NCBI GenBank assembly: GCA_051530055.1
Contig: CM121342.1
Location: 5,890,001 to 5,954,000, forward strand
Direction: 5' to 3'
DNA length: 64,000 nucleotides
Source: Neoechinorhynchus agilis
Taxonomy: Eukaryota; Acanthocephala
A program made the position numbers and the translations under genes. Positions 1-10,299 of the stretch are shown here, piece by piece. Under the pieces are notes generated by a model that did not search any database, was not told the origin of the DNA, and worked only from the letters and a program-made list of their open reading frames with translations. How positions within the stretch are numbered: the stretch's first letter is position 1; each line of letters begins with the position of its first letter.

Positions 1-2640
1 AATTTATCCTTTTTCGTACCTTTTTGTACAAGAAAGAAAGCATAAAATTAAATATTCCCGGATTATTTTAAGCTCCTATAAAGAAAACAACGACACTTCA
101 AATTGTTTTAGTCGAATTTACGTTCAATGCGAGTGCGGCAACCAGAAAGAGAACTATACGAAATAAAGGAAGAAAACGTTCAAATGCGAAAACTGAACAA
201 ATCGCGGATATTGTAAATTTATCCTTTTTCGTACCTTTTTGTACAAGAAAGAAAGCATAAAATTAAATATTCCCGGATTATTTTAAGCTCCTATAAAGAA
301 AACAACGACACTTCAAATTGTTTTAGTCGAATTTACGTTCAATGCGAGTGCGGCAACCAGAAAGAGAACTATACGAAATAAACGAAATAAACGAAGAAAA
401 CGTTCAAATACGAAAACTGAACAAATCGCGGATATTGTAAATTTATCCTTTTTCGTACCTTTTTGTACAAGAAAGAAAGCATAAAATTAAATATTCCCGG
501 ATTATTTTAAGCTATAAAGAAAACAACGACACTTCAAATTGTTTTAGTCGAATTTACGTTCAATGCGAGTGCGGCAACCAGAAAGAGAAAACGAAATAAA
601 CGAAGAAAACGTTCAAATACGAAAACTGAACAAATCGCGGATATTGTAAATTTATCCTTTTTCGTACCTTTTTGTACAAGAAAGAAAGCATAAAATTAAA
701 TATTCCCGGATTATTTTAAGCTCCTATAAAGAAAACAACGACACTTCAAATTGTTTTAGTCGAATTTACGTTCAATGCGAGTGCGGCAACCAGAAAGAGA
801 ACTATACGAAATAAACGAAATAAACGAAGAAAACGTTCAAATGCGAAAACTGAACAAATCGCGGATATTGTAAATTTATCCTTTTTCGTACCTTTTTGTA
901 CAAGAAAGAAAGCATAAAATTAAATATTCCCGGATTATTTTAAGCTCCTATAAAGAAAACAACGACACTTCAAATTGTTTTAGTCGAATTTACGTTCAAT
1001 GCGAGTGCGGCAACCAGAAAGAGAACTATACGAAATAAACGAAATAAACGAAGAAAACGTTCAAATACGAAAACTGAACAAATCGCGGATATTGTAAATT
1101 TATCCCGTATCTTTTTGTACAAGAAAGAAAGCATAAAATTAAATATTCCCGGATTATTTTAAGCTCCTATAAAGAAAACAACGACACTTCAAATTGTTTT
1201 AGTCGAATTTACGTTCAATGCGAGTGCGGCAACCAGAAAGAGAACTATACGAAATAAACGAAATAAACGAAGAAAACGTTCAAATACGAAAACTGAACAA
1301 ATCGCGGATATTGTAAATTTATCCTTTTTCGTATCTTTTTGTACAAGAAAGAAAGCATAAAATTAAATATTCCCGGATTATTTTAAGCTATAAAGAAAAC
1401 AACGACACTTCAAATTGTTTTAGTCGAATTTACGTTCAATGCGAGTGCAGCAACCAGAAAGAGAAATAAACGAAATAAACGAAGAAAACGTTCAAATACG
1501 AAAACTGAACAAATCGCGGATATTGTAAATTTATCCTTTTTCGTATCTTTTTGTACAAGAAAGAAAGCATAAAATTAAATATTCCAGGATTATTTTAAGC
1601 TCCTATAAAGAAAACAACGACACTTCAAATTGTTTTAGTCGAATTTACGTTCAATGCGAGTGCGGCAACCAGAAAGAGAACTATACGAAATAAACGAAGA
1701 AAACGTTCAAATGCGAAAACTGAACAAATCGCGGATATTGTAAATTTATCCTTTTTCGTACCTTTTTGTACAAGAAAGAAAGCATAAAATTAAATATTCC
1801 CGGATTATTTTAAGCTCCTATAAAGAAAACAACGACACTTCAAATTGTTTTAGTCGAATTTACGTTCAATGCGAGTGCGGCAACCAGAAAGAGAACTATA
1901 CGAAATAAACGAAAAAAACGTTCAAATGCGAAAACTGAACAAATCGCGGATATTGTAAATTTATCCTTTTTCGTACCTTTTTGTACAAGAAAGAAAGCAT
2001 AAAATTAAATATTCCCGGATTATTTTAAGCTCCTATAAAGAAAACAACGACACTTCAAATTGTTTTAATTTACGTTCAATGCGAGTGCGGCAACCAGAAA
2101 GAGAACTATACGAAATAAACGAAAAAAACGTTCAAATACGAAAACTGAACAAATCGCGGATATTGTAAATTTATCCTTTTTCGTACCTTTTTGTACAAGA
2201 AAGAAAGCATAAAATTAAATATTCCCGGATTATTTTGAGCTCTATAAAGAAAACAACGACACTTCAAATTGTTTTAGTCGAATTTACGTTCAATGCGAGT
2301 GCGGCAACCAGAAAGAGAAAACGAAATAAACGAAGAAAACGTTCAAATACGAAAACTGAACAAATCGCGGATATTGTAAATTTATCCTTTTTCGTATCTT
2401 TTTGTACAAGAAAGAAAGCATAAAATTAAATATTCCCGGATTATTTTGAGCTATGAAGAAAACAACGACGCTTTCAAATTGTTTTACTCGAATTTACGTT
2501 CAATGCGAGTGCGGCAACCAGAAAGAGAACTATACGAAATAAACGAAAAAAACGTTCAAATGCGAAAACTGAACAAATCGCGGATATTGCAAATTTATCC
2601 TTTTTCGTACCTTTTTGTACAACAAGAAAACGAGAAATAA
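1..2640. repeat. Minisatellite, about 12 units of roughly 215 bp
   Basis: The same unit recurs head to tail from the left edge to about 2640. Landmarks in each unit are ttatcctttttcgtacc, a run containing gtacaagaaagaaagc, cccggattattttaagct, and gtgcggcaaccagaaagaga. Units differ by small indels, such as the presence or absence of a ctatacgaaataaacg block and single-base changes, and the last unit is the most diverged. The array probably continues beyond the left edge. Short ORFs in it are by-products of the repeat and show no conserved coding frame. Confidence 0.97.
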
Positions 2641-2744
2641 GTTTCATAGTTGAATTTGGACCAAAAAACAAATAACAGCCTTCCCTTTAATTTATCTCTT
2701 AATCTTTTGTGTGAAGATTCCGGTAGCGAGCAGGTACTCGTCAA

Positions 2745-3490
2745 TGATTGCAAACAGACTCACCCATGGTAGCGAGAATTCATAACTCGTTAATTTCAGA
2801 TTCTCGTGACTTCGTGAACCGAACTGGATTACAGGCAGTCTCTACAAGAGAATCGGGTGCTTGGCTCAACGCTATCCCAATCGCTTTTGTGGGTACCCTC
2901 CGAGGAGACAGTAAGGATTGCAGTGTCCCTGAGACTTGGGGCGACCGTGGAACCATCGGGACGCCATGGTCTCGTCTGTCGGCAATCAGGAGGAAGGTAC
3001 ACCCTCGACACGCCGAAGTGAACGCCTGTGAATGCGCCCAACATCCTAGAGCTGAGCAATCTTTGCCGACTCGATGGCTGTAAACCGGGCGGTGTCGCAG
3101 TATTCCCGTGGCGACAAGGCAAAGTCCTTCTCGGCGAAGCCACGTTCGCGGTCAGCAACATAAAATTCGCCACTATTAAATCAGGGGAGCAGCATCAGCC
3201 GCAGAGGAACGCAAATGGACAAAATACGGGGACCTGAGTCGAAATCATTATTTTGTTCCCTTTGGCGTCGAGACGCTCGGGTCGTTTGGTACCGCGGCGC
3301 AGGACCTGGTCAAGGAATTGTCCAAGAGATTGAGACCAATCACTGGCGATCCGAGATCAGGAGCATTCCTCCTACAGAACATAATTCTGGCTCAAACGCT
3401 GCTTCTGTTCTTTCGACCGTAACACCAGGACGACAGCTGAGTAATCCAGAAAGGCGGTGGTGTGAACGATTTCATGTAGAAAATAGGTGA
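2745..3490 (+). mobile_element. 5'-truncated retroelement tail, copy 1
   Basis: Fragments in + frames read STRESGAWLNAIPIA, then a PGGVAVFPWRQGK block, then YFVPFGVETLG-like residues. This is the C-terminal module found downstream of reverse transcriptase in a widespread invertebrate retroelement family, probably non-LTR. Related tails lie at 7262-8010, 17690-18370 and 43190-43400; copies that reach the 3' end stop after an IQRGNA motif. All lack the 5' part, as expected of 5'-truncated retrotransposition. The copy is decayed. Family assignment is from remembered sequence patterns. Confidence 0.7.
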
Positions 3491-3563
3491 AATAATTTTT
3501 TTTAAATTAGCAGCTATATTTTTAAGAAAGTTTTTTATTTGGTAATTTATGATTAAGGGTTGA

Positions 3564-3608
3564 ACGTCCAGTGCGAATCTAGCACTATCAAAGATTCGCA
3601 CTGGACGT
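3564..3608. repeat. Perfect 17-bp inverted repeat (hairpin)
   Basis: acgtccagtgcgaatct at 3564-3580 is followed after 11 bases by its exact complement at 3592-3608. No gene flanks it closely, so a terminator role is not indicated. It may be the centre or termini of a very small foldback element. The rest of 3490-4020 shows nothing else supportable. Confidence 0.85.
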
Positions 3609-4023
3609 GCCGAAAACAATCGATTTAATAAATTCATTTAAGAGTTTCCGCCATAAACAAACATCAACAATTCAATCTTCAAACGGAATTATTACGATCG
3701 ACACTGATCGATTGAATTATGCGCGTGTCTGCCATTTCATCCTAGAAACCAAAATTAGACTAAATCTACAAGTTCTATAGTTCAATTTAGACTAAAAAAC
3801 AAATGGAAGCCTTCCATTTAATGGATTTTCTTCAATTGTAAGTTCAAATATGTAAAATGCCTTGAAGCAAGCGCTCTCTAGTCTTGTGCACTCGACCCTA
3901 GAGTAGAATTCCGCTTTGCCGGCAAAAACACTGGTCGTATGTACGAGTTTCATGAGCATTTAATGCGCTATGGGATGCGGTTGAGCAAACCGATTTCGTC
4001 AGCTGAGTTTGTACATTCCGTAG

Positions 4024-4215
4024 TAGTGTCGAGGAGGTCCAGTGGACTCGTGCCTCGGATCCCTGTTTCAGGGTCAATGGGTTCGAATCCACGATTGCCA
4101 ATGACACACAACCAAAGGGAACGAAATACCTCGATGAAGGGAGGAAACTCACTGATGAGCCCCGCCTCCCCGGGAGGTATCTGAGGATCCGGAGGAATGT
4201 ACAAACTCTTAACGT
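4024..4215 (+). mobile_element. tRNA-derived SINE
   Basis: The head resembles a class II (Leu/Ser-like) tRNA. There is an A-box-like ggtccagtgg, a long variable arm ccctgtttcaggg, and a T arm with the B box ggttcgaatcc. The body that follows (ctccccgggaggtatctgag, then gatccggagg) recurs at 12190-12390 on the same strand and in reverse at 51575-51690 and near 48510-48555. RNA polymerase III boxes plus dispersed copies support a SINE rather than a tRNA gene; acceptor and anticodon stems are degenerate. Confidence 0.7.
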
Positions 4216-4219
4216 TTCA

Positions 4220-4870
4220 TCCGAGTTTAAATGGTAACATCACCTCTCTGATGTAAAACAAAGTTTCTCCGACCGCCGAAAGTGCTAATTCACATCAATA
4301 GAAAAAAAGCATTATGGGGTCTTTAAAGTCTTTTCATTTTTACAAGGATGGATCATAGTCCGACTGCTGAAAAAAGATAGTAGTTGATAAATTTTGACTA
4401 GTCTAAAACAGTAGAAATTTATAGAATGCCAAAGATGATCGCCTTTGTTGTGCTACAAAACTTCTTTGTGCAAATCATCGTCTTTTCTCGTAGATTTAAA
4501 CAAGAGTTTGTGAATCACATTTTGCTCTTAATCGTGCTTTAGGAATGCGTAGTAACAAAAGTGAACGTAGTATCCTATTTTTCTTCAATGGTGAATTCAA
4601 CAATCCCCATTTTTATTATTGTCACAATGACAACGAAAAAACCGAATACTTTTATCATTGTGGTTTTTTAACCGACTAAAAAACCGACGATCTAAAACAA
4701 AATCTACTTTTATTATCTCTAAATTTTTCGCTACGAATTTTATAGCTTCTTAAAATAATGATGGACACTTGAGGGTTTGCTGGACAAGGCTGTAGGATAA
4801 AATATAATTTTAAGAGAAGCGCTTGTATAAAACCTGCAATGATGAGAAATATTTTATTTTTAGGCGATTT
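4220..4870. other. Non-coding AT-rich interval
   Basis: No coding frame with plausible composition or splice structure, and no repeat shared with the rest of the window, was seen here. Confidence 0.5.
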
Positions 4871-4874
4871 CGAA

Positions 4875-6085
4875 TCAAGAATCTTCCGCTAAACCATCGT
4901 TATCCAACTTTCCGAGTACATCCAAGAGACCTGCCTCTCGTAGGACGGCATGAATTTGTGCTTCCCCCAACTCGTCATCAGTCTAAACGAGGATCGATAT
5001 TATACGGGGCTCGACAATATTCCGGGAATTTAAAAAATAATCGCGGTGAGTCGTGGCAATTTAAAACGATTGCCCCTTGCAATTATATTTATGATCGCGA
5101 ACAACTCAATTAGGCCCGTTATTCGTTCAAGGACTCGGTCAGTAATATTTTGCGTGCGAATGGAGGTACCTGTTGGATTTCACGGATTTTTTCGCAATCT
5201 GTTAGAATTTTCGATAAGTGTGAATTTAAACTATACGTGGAAACGACTTGAAAACTGTGTCATCGTATCACAATTTAGCTAATGCTTCTAAATTATTTTA
5301 TCATGTACCTACCTGAAATGTTGCGTTAGAATACAGATTTTTAGCCTCGAATCCACTTGCTTCTGTCTGCGTCGTTTGAGCATCGATGAACGTCTTGGCA
5401 TCAACCTGTTCAAGATTATAATCTTCATGACGTTGAGCCTTGATTCCATTCGGTTTTCCGTTCGATGTCTGTGATCCGTTTGGGTGAATTCCATATTGAT
5501 CATCGAGAACAGAAAGCTCAACGAATTCTGGCTGAATATCTAACCGATAATCCTCACGTCCTTTACCAATGGGACGCACATTGATCCCAGGTGGATGATT
5601 AAAGAAGGAGCTTCCGTCTGCTTTGATATTATTCAACTGGAGAGCGGCCAAATCAATGTCCACCATTTCATCCGAAAAGGCTTGTTGTCCAACTAAAGAC
5701 TGTAAATATTCTGAAGATCAGGACAAGTGAGGCTAGCAACAATTCTGGTCTTCAGTTCACTGATCAGACTCAAAGCGAGTCATCGGTTCTTCTATCTGTT
5801 GTTGTGCCGTAACACTGGAAAAATATCGTTTAAAATTTCTTAATACGAATGGTAAGCACACTCACTCGACCATTTGCTGACTGAATTTCGGCGCCTCGGG
5901 ATATATTTGATTAAACATTAATTCCAATGGATCCTTGTGACCGTTCATTTTAGTTTCGTTGTATTTGGCTTGAGATTTCATACTTCGTGTAAGGAAATGC
6001 GTACCAGCTTCTGTGATATACGCAAAGATCTTCTTGTACGACAATGAGTCATAAAGTGGAACAAACAGTCTTGAAAAAAAAGAAC
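4875..6085 (-). CDS. Unrecognised multi-exon protein
   Basis: Coding blocks on the minus strand are: about 6075-5866 (LYDSLSYKKIFAYITEAGT onward, ending SQQMV before a gtgagt donor); about 5818-5765 (VTAQQQIEEPMTRFESD, after a tttttccag acceptor); about 5690-5313 (QQAFSDEMVDIDLAALQLNN onward, ending SNATFQ at a cag|gtaggt donor); and 4982-4875 (after tttag; TDDELGEAQIHAVLREAGLL, stop at 4875-4877). The last junction joins in phase 0 across an intron of about 330 bases. The junction between the second and third blocks does not join in phase with any GT-AG pair I could find, and the 5' end is unknown. The protein is acidic and hydrophilic with no signal peptide or membrane segment in the visible parts. 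I do not recognise the family. Confidence 0.5.
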
Positions 6086-6822
6086 TTGTGTAAGTATACA
6101 TAAAGTAGTGAAATTAGGGACTTATGATTCATCTAAATAGTGCCCTTTCACCCAAGAAAACCTGAGATGTATAATGCCGGAGCACTTGCCGGCTCGAGTG
6201 GTTTTGAAAAATCGATGATTTTGCTTCGACTATGCCAATCCGAAGATAATCGTGGACCTCCCGAATAACGGAAATAAAAGTCAGCAACGAATTATTTGAC
6301 CAAATAAAAATTACAACATGCTGTCAATTAATGACGACGCTTTAAATAGCCTTCTAAATATCGAGCAATTCTTTGTGGGTTGATCTAGATTTTATCGTCA
6401 ATTTTTCATATCGTCATTGTATTCATTTCACTGCATTTACAAAACCAACACAGTAAAAGATAAAGATCAAAAAGCGATGATAAAATCAATTTGAAATTTC
6501 ATAAATTTAAAGAGCATGAGGTCGCATCGTCTGGTTCGTGGCGTTTACAAATCTAAGATCGAAACCAAGAATCGCCATAAATTTTCCGATATTATCCATT
6601 GAATTTTAAGCAATAACAAAAATCTGTGATTTCTTGTTCATCGAGATATTCCACGCTCCTCAATCTTCATTATTACTCATTGAAGAATAAAACCCGTTGA
6701 GAACCATGGAATCGTATATTCGTTGCAGGTGGATAAAAAGTTTGCATTTTGCAGGCGTGTCAATGAAGAGTTCTACCAATTATTCATATTGCTCATTGAG
6801 TTATTTTGCGACGTTAACCTTC

Positions 6823-6829
6823 TATAAAA
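6823..6829 (+). promoter_or_regulatory. TATA box of micro-ORF unit A
   Basis: TATAAAA lies 67 bases upstream of the ATG at 6890, in a block (ttttgcgacgtta ... ctataaaa) conserved in units B and C. A start site about 30 bases downstream would give a 5' leader of roughly 35-40 bases. Confidence 0.6.
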
Positions 6830-6889
6830 ACTAGACATAAAAAACTCTTTCCTAAATTTTTACTTCACATCGAAAAAGGAATATCTACA

Positions 6890-6964
6890 ATGGCAAAACT
6901 TCTTTATCCTCTCCTATTTTGCCCGTTCAAAATGTGCGACTGGCTCTATAAACTCCTCATTTAA
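6890..6964 (+). CDS. Putative micropeptide A, 24 aa
   Basis: The ORF starts MAKLLYPLLFCPF and ends CDWLYKLLI before TAA. It is hydrophobic with one Trp and a CPFKMC pair of cysteines. Against unit B, six codons differ only at synonymous third positions (Pro, Pro, Cys, Asp, Leu, Leu), Lys-to-Arg and Phe-to-Tyr are conservative, and the frame is kept. AATAAA lies about 130 bases downstream. The combination of TATA box, short leader, ORF and polyadenylation signal suggests a transcript of about 270 nt. No known family is recognised, and there is no room for a cleaved signal peptide plus a mature product. A non-coding RNA, or neutral decay of duplicated sequence, is the alternative. Confidence 0.45.
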   Translation: MAKLLYPLLFCPFKMCDWLYKLLI

Positions 6965-7261
6965 CTTTTAGTATAATAAAAAGTTTACAAATGGAGTTGG
7001 GGAGTTCAGGAGGTGTGCATAGGAGCAAGTCTTTTATATACAATCGAGAAATACTTCAGAGCAACGCCTGAGACGAACACTGACTTTTCTCCTAATAAAT
7101 AGACGAATTTTTCATTGTATGTGGCGCATATTTTTTTTACGAATAGCAGAATAGATTCAGCAATGAATGATTTTACCAAACTAAAATTATAATATGCGAT
7201 CCAATTAATCATGACACAACGAATCGAAACCTAAAAAATATCAACCAATTTTTTCCTGTGA

Positions 7262-8010
7262 ATGGCCTCAGACAGTCGATCTGGGACAGATCTCTCGTCG
7301 CGAGAGCTCACAGCTATCTACTTTCAGGTTCTCGCCATGGGGTCGTCCGAGCTATATTGTTGGCAGTTTCAACAGGAGAATCGGGGTTCCTCCGGCATCC
7401 GTGGGAACTCTTCTTACTGATGAGGTAACGAGGATCGCAGTATCCTTAAGACTTGGTCTTGGGGCGACACGGTCTCGTTTGCCGAAAGTCAGGATGAAAG
7501 TTCTCACGCCATTCTGAGATCAGCAGCGTAATTTCTCGGGCGTTGAGAACGGCGAACTTCCCCAACATCTTGGAACCCGCCCACCTCTGTAGACTAGACG
7601 GTCGTCGACCTGACGGAATTTCGGTCTTTCCGTGGCGGGAGGGCGAACGCTTTCTCTAGGACACAACGTCCATTGCAGTAAGCAACATTTCCTACTTTCT
7701 CGAAATCGATGGAGGTGCAGCGGAATGGAGGAAGGTACGAAAATATAGAGAATTAGCAAGGACCCACTATTTTGTCCCCATTTGGAGTAGAGACGTATGG
7801 AGCGCTTGGCAGCTCGGCACTCTGCTCCATGATCTCTCGAAGAATTTGAGAGAAACGACCGGCGACGCACGAGCAGGTGTATTCCTTCGACAAAATATCT
7901 CGCTCGCAGTACAACGGGGCAATGCTGGCAGCCTGATGGCGACGGTCGGGAAAGGAGAAGCTCCAATTTTGCGGACGGTGGTGATTGCATGTTTTGTTCT
8001 TTATTGTTAG
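7262..8010 (+). mobile_element. 5'-truncated retroelement tail, copy 2
   Basis: This is the same module as at 2745-3490 and 17690-18370. Readable blocks are PDGISVFPWREGERFL-like, THYFVPIWSRD-like and FLRQNISLAVQRGNAGS. The last is the shared C-terminal end of the family. It lies in the spacer between micro-ORF units A and B, so it inserted after the array arose. It is decayed. Confidence 0.7.
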
Positions 8011-8523
8011 ATTGCAGTTGTGCAAAAAAATAATTGAAACTTTGCTTTCGTAAAAAAATTCTTCTTTGTTAATTTTAGACGGTGTTCACAATAAATTATC
8101 CTCAGTTTTTCAATTCCTCATAGTATTCGTTTCAATGCATCTTAAAGGCTATACCGTTGTAAAGAAATTCAGATCTCAAAACTCAGATAAAATCAATTTG
8201 AAATTTCATAAACTTAATGAGCATGAGCTGGCAATCTAGTCCTAAGTGTCTAATAACTTACGCCCGAAACTCAACATTTTTATCGCAATAAATAAATTTC
8301 TGGTATTGACGGTTGACTATAACGCAAGCACAAAATTTTTTGTTCATGCAGACATTGAAACTAACGCAATCTTCATTATTTTTTGAAGAAAGTATCATTG
8401 AGAACTATTGAATCGAAAATTCATCGGAGGTTGATAAAAAAGCCTGCAGTTGGCGGCCGTGTCAATGAGATGTTTTACCAGTTATTCATATTGCTCACTG
8501 CCTCCTTTTGCGATGTTAGCCTC

Positions 8524-8530
8524 TATAAAA
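8524..8530 (+). promoter_or_regulatory. TATA box of micro-ORF unit B
   Basis: TATAAAA lies 66 bases before the ATG at 8590, within the conserved ttttgcgatgtta ... ctataaaag block. Its spacing is nearly the same as in unit A. Confidence 0.6.
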
Positions 8531-8589
8531 GTAACATAAAAAGCCTTTCAAAAATTTGAAACTCACATCGAAAAATAAGAAAATCTCCA

Positions 8590-8676
8590 ATGGAAAAACT
8601 TTTTTTGCCCCTCCTATATTGCCCATTCAGGATGTGTGATTGGCTTTATAAACTACTATTTAAAGTTATCTATTAA
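8590..8676 (+). CDS. Putative micropeptide B, 28 aa
   Basis: This paralogue of A starts MEKLFLPLLYCPFRMC, continues DWLYKLLF and ends KVIY before TAA at 8674-8676. The core CPF-K/R-MCDWLYKLL is kept although the two copies differ at many bases. The C-terminus is four residues longer because the stop codon of A is read as a Lys codon here. AATAAA overlaps and follows the stop, and a second AATAAA lies about 115 bases downstream at the position shared by all units. Function is unknown. Confidence 0.45.
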   Translation: MEKLFLPLLYCPFRMCDWLYKLLFKVIY

Positions 8677-9760
8677 TAAAGAGTTCACAAATGGAGTTGC
8701 GGACCTCAGCAGTTATGCATAACAGCAAGACTTTTATTAACAACCAAGAAAAACTTCATAAATGGACCTGCAACGAACACTAACTTCGCTCTTAATAAAT
8801 CGACGAATTTTCGATTGCATGTGGCGAAAATTTTTTTACGAATAACATAATAAATTTAGCAACGAATTATTTGACCAAATAAAAATTACAACATGCTGTC
8901 AATTAATGACGACGCTTTAAATAGCCTTCTAAATATCGAGCAATTCTTTGTGGGTTGATCTAGATTTTATCGTCAATTTTTCATATCGTCATTGTATTCA
9001 TTTCACTGCATTTACAAAACCAACACAGTAAAAGATAAAGATCAAAAAGCGATGATAAAATCAATTTGAAATTTCATAAATTTAAAGAGCATGAGGTCGC
9101 ATCGTCTGGTTCGTGGCGTTTACAAATCTAAGATCGAAACCAAGAATCGCCATAAATCTTCCGATATTATCCATTGAATTTTAAGCAATCACAAAAATCT
9201 GTGATTTCTTGTTCATCGAGATATTCCACGCTTCCCGTATAACGGAAAAAAGTCAGCAATAAATTATTTTAAAAAATTTTAATTTGCGATTGCATTAATT
9301 ACGATACTGCGAATCGCCGTCATAACATCAAGCAATTCTTTGTAGTAAATTTTTGAAAGTATTGATTAAAAATCTATCCTTAACTTTTCGTATCGTTGTT
9401 GAATTCATTTCACCGCATTTACAGAACCAATACCGTTCGAGTAAATTAAAGATATACAGGAAAATACAAAATTAATTTGAAATTTAACAAATTTCACGAG
9501 AATCAGCTAGCTGGTCAGTGACGTTTATTTATTAACGCCCGGAACCAGGAATCTTCATCGCCATTAAAATTTTCTTCATGGTGACATTCCACGCTCCTCA
9601 ATCTTAATTATTTCTCTTTGAAGGAAATGTCTCGTAGAGGACAATGGAATCGAATCATCTTCGGGGTGGATAAAAAGGTTTCTATTTCGCGGGCGTATCA
9701 ATGAGTGGTTCTACCATTTATTCGTATTACTCATTGCTTCCTTTTGCGACGTTACTTCTC

Positions 9761-9767
9761 TATAAAA
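9761..9767 (+). promoter_or_regulatory. TATA box of micro-ORF unit C
   Basis: TATAAAA lies 60 bases before the ATG at 9821, in the same conserved block as in units A and B. Its presence makes the longer in-frame ORF from 9701 unlikely to be translated from its first Met, because that Met lies upstream of the promoter. Confidence 0.6.
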
Positions 9768-9820
9768 GGCAACCATCAATATCCTTCACTTCACCTTCAC
9801 ATCGAAAAAGAACATCGGTA

Positions 9821-9916
9821 ATGTTTAGTACACTTTTAGTAGCTCTGTGCCCGTTATATTTTCCGCCATGGATCGGCATTCGAGTCTATAGACTCCTTTC
9901 TGCACTTCTCTTATAA
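9821..9916 (+). CDS. Putative micropeptide C, 31 aa
   Basis: This is the most diverged member. It starts MFSTLLVALCPLYFPPW and ends VYRLLSALLL before TAA. It shares the initial LL, the Cys-Pro, the single Trp and a Y-K/R-LL near the end with A and B. Relative to them it has a 12-base insertion after the Trp codon, which keeps the frame. It is strongly hydrophobic and could be one membrane-spanning segment. An AATAAA signal lies about 130 bases downstream. Function is unknown. Confidence 0.4.
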   Translation: MFSTLLVALCPLYFPPWIGIRVYRLLSALLL

Positions 9917-10299
9917 TGTAAAGTACACAAACGGAATTGCGGAGTTCAGGAATTAAGTCACAGGATCAAGTTTTTTCATTTACAACCAAGCAAAACCTAA
10001 GAGCAGGACTCTAAACAAACAGTGACTTTAATTCGAATAAATTTACGAATTTTTGATTGCATGTGGCGCATAATATTTCCGAATAACAAAATAAATTATT
10101 TTACAAAACAAAAATTACATTTGTGATTCAATTAATGACGAAACTGGGAATCGTCGTTTAAATATAAAGGAATTCTTCGTAGTGTTTTTGGCCGTATTGA
10201 TTTGGATTTTATCCACAATTATTCATATCGTCATCGTATTCGTTTCACCGAATTTACACAGCCAATACGGTAATAGAGAAATTGGGATCTAAATAAAAT

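Noticed and set aside
1-2640. CRISPR-like array
   Set aside because: Units are about 215 bp without short repeats separated by unique spacers, and the genome is eukaryotic.
2235-2671. Short ORFs within the left minisatellite
   Set aside because: They follow the repeat period on both strands, frames are not maintained between units, and composition matches the repeat.
4024-4110. Functional tRNA-Leu or tRNA-Ser gene
   Set aside because: A and B boxes and a long variable arm are present but the acceptor and anticodon stems do not pair properly, and the sequence continues into a dispersed SINE body.
9701-9916. 71-codon ORF containing micropeptide C
   Set aside because: Its first 40 codons span the conserved TATA block, so a start at 9821 is more plausible.
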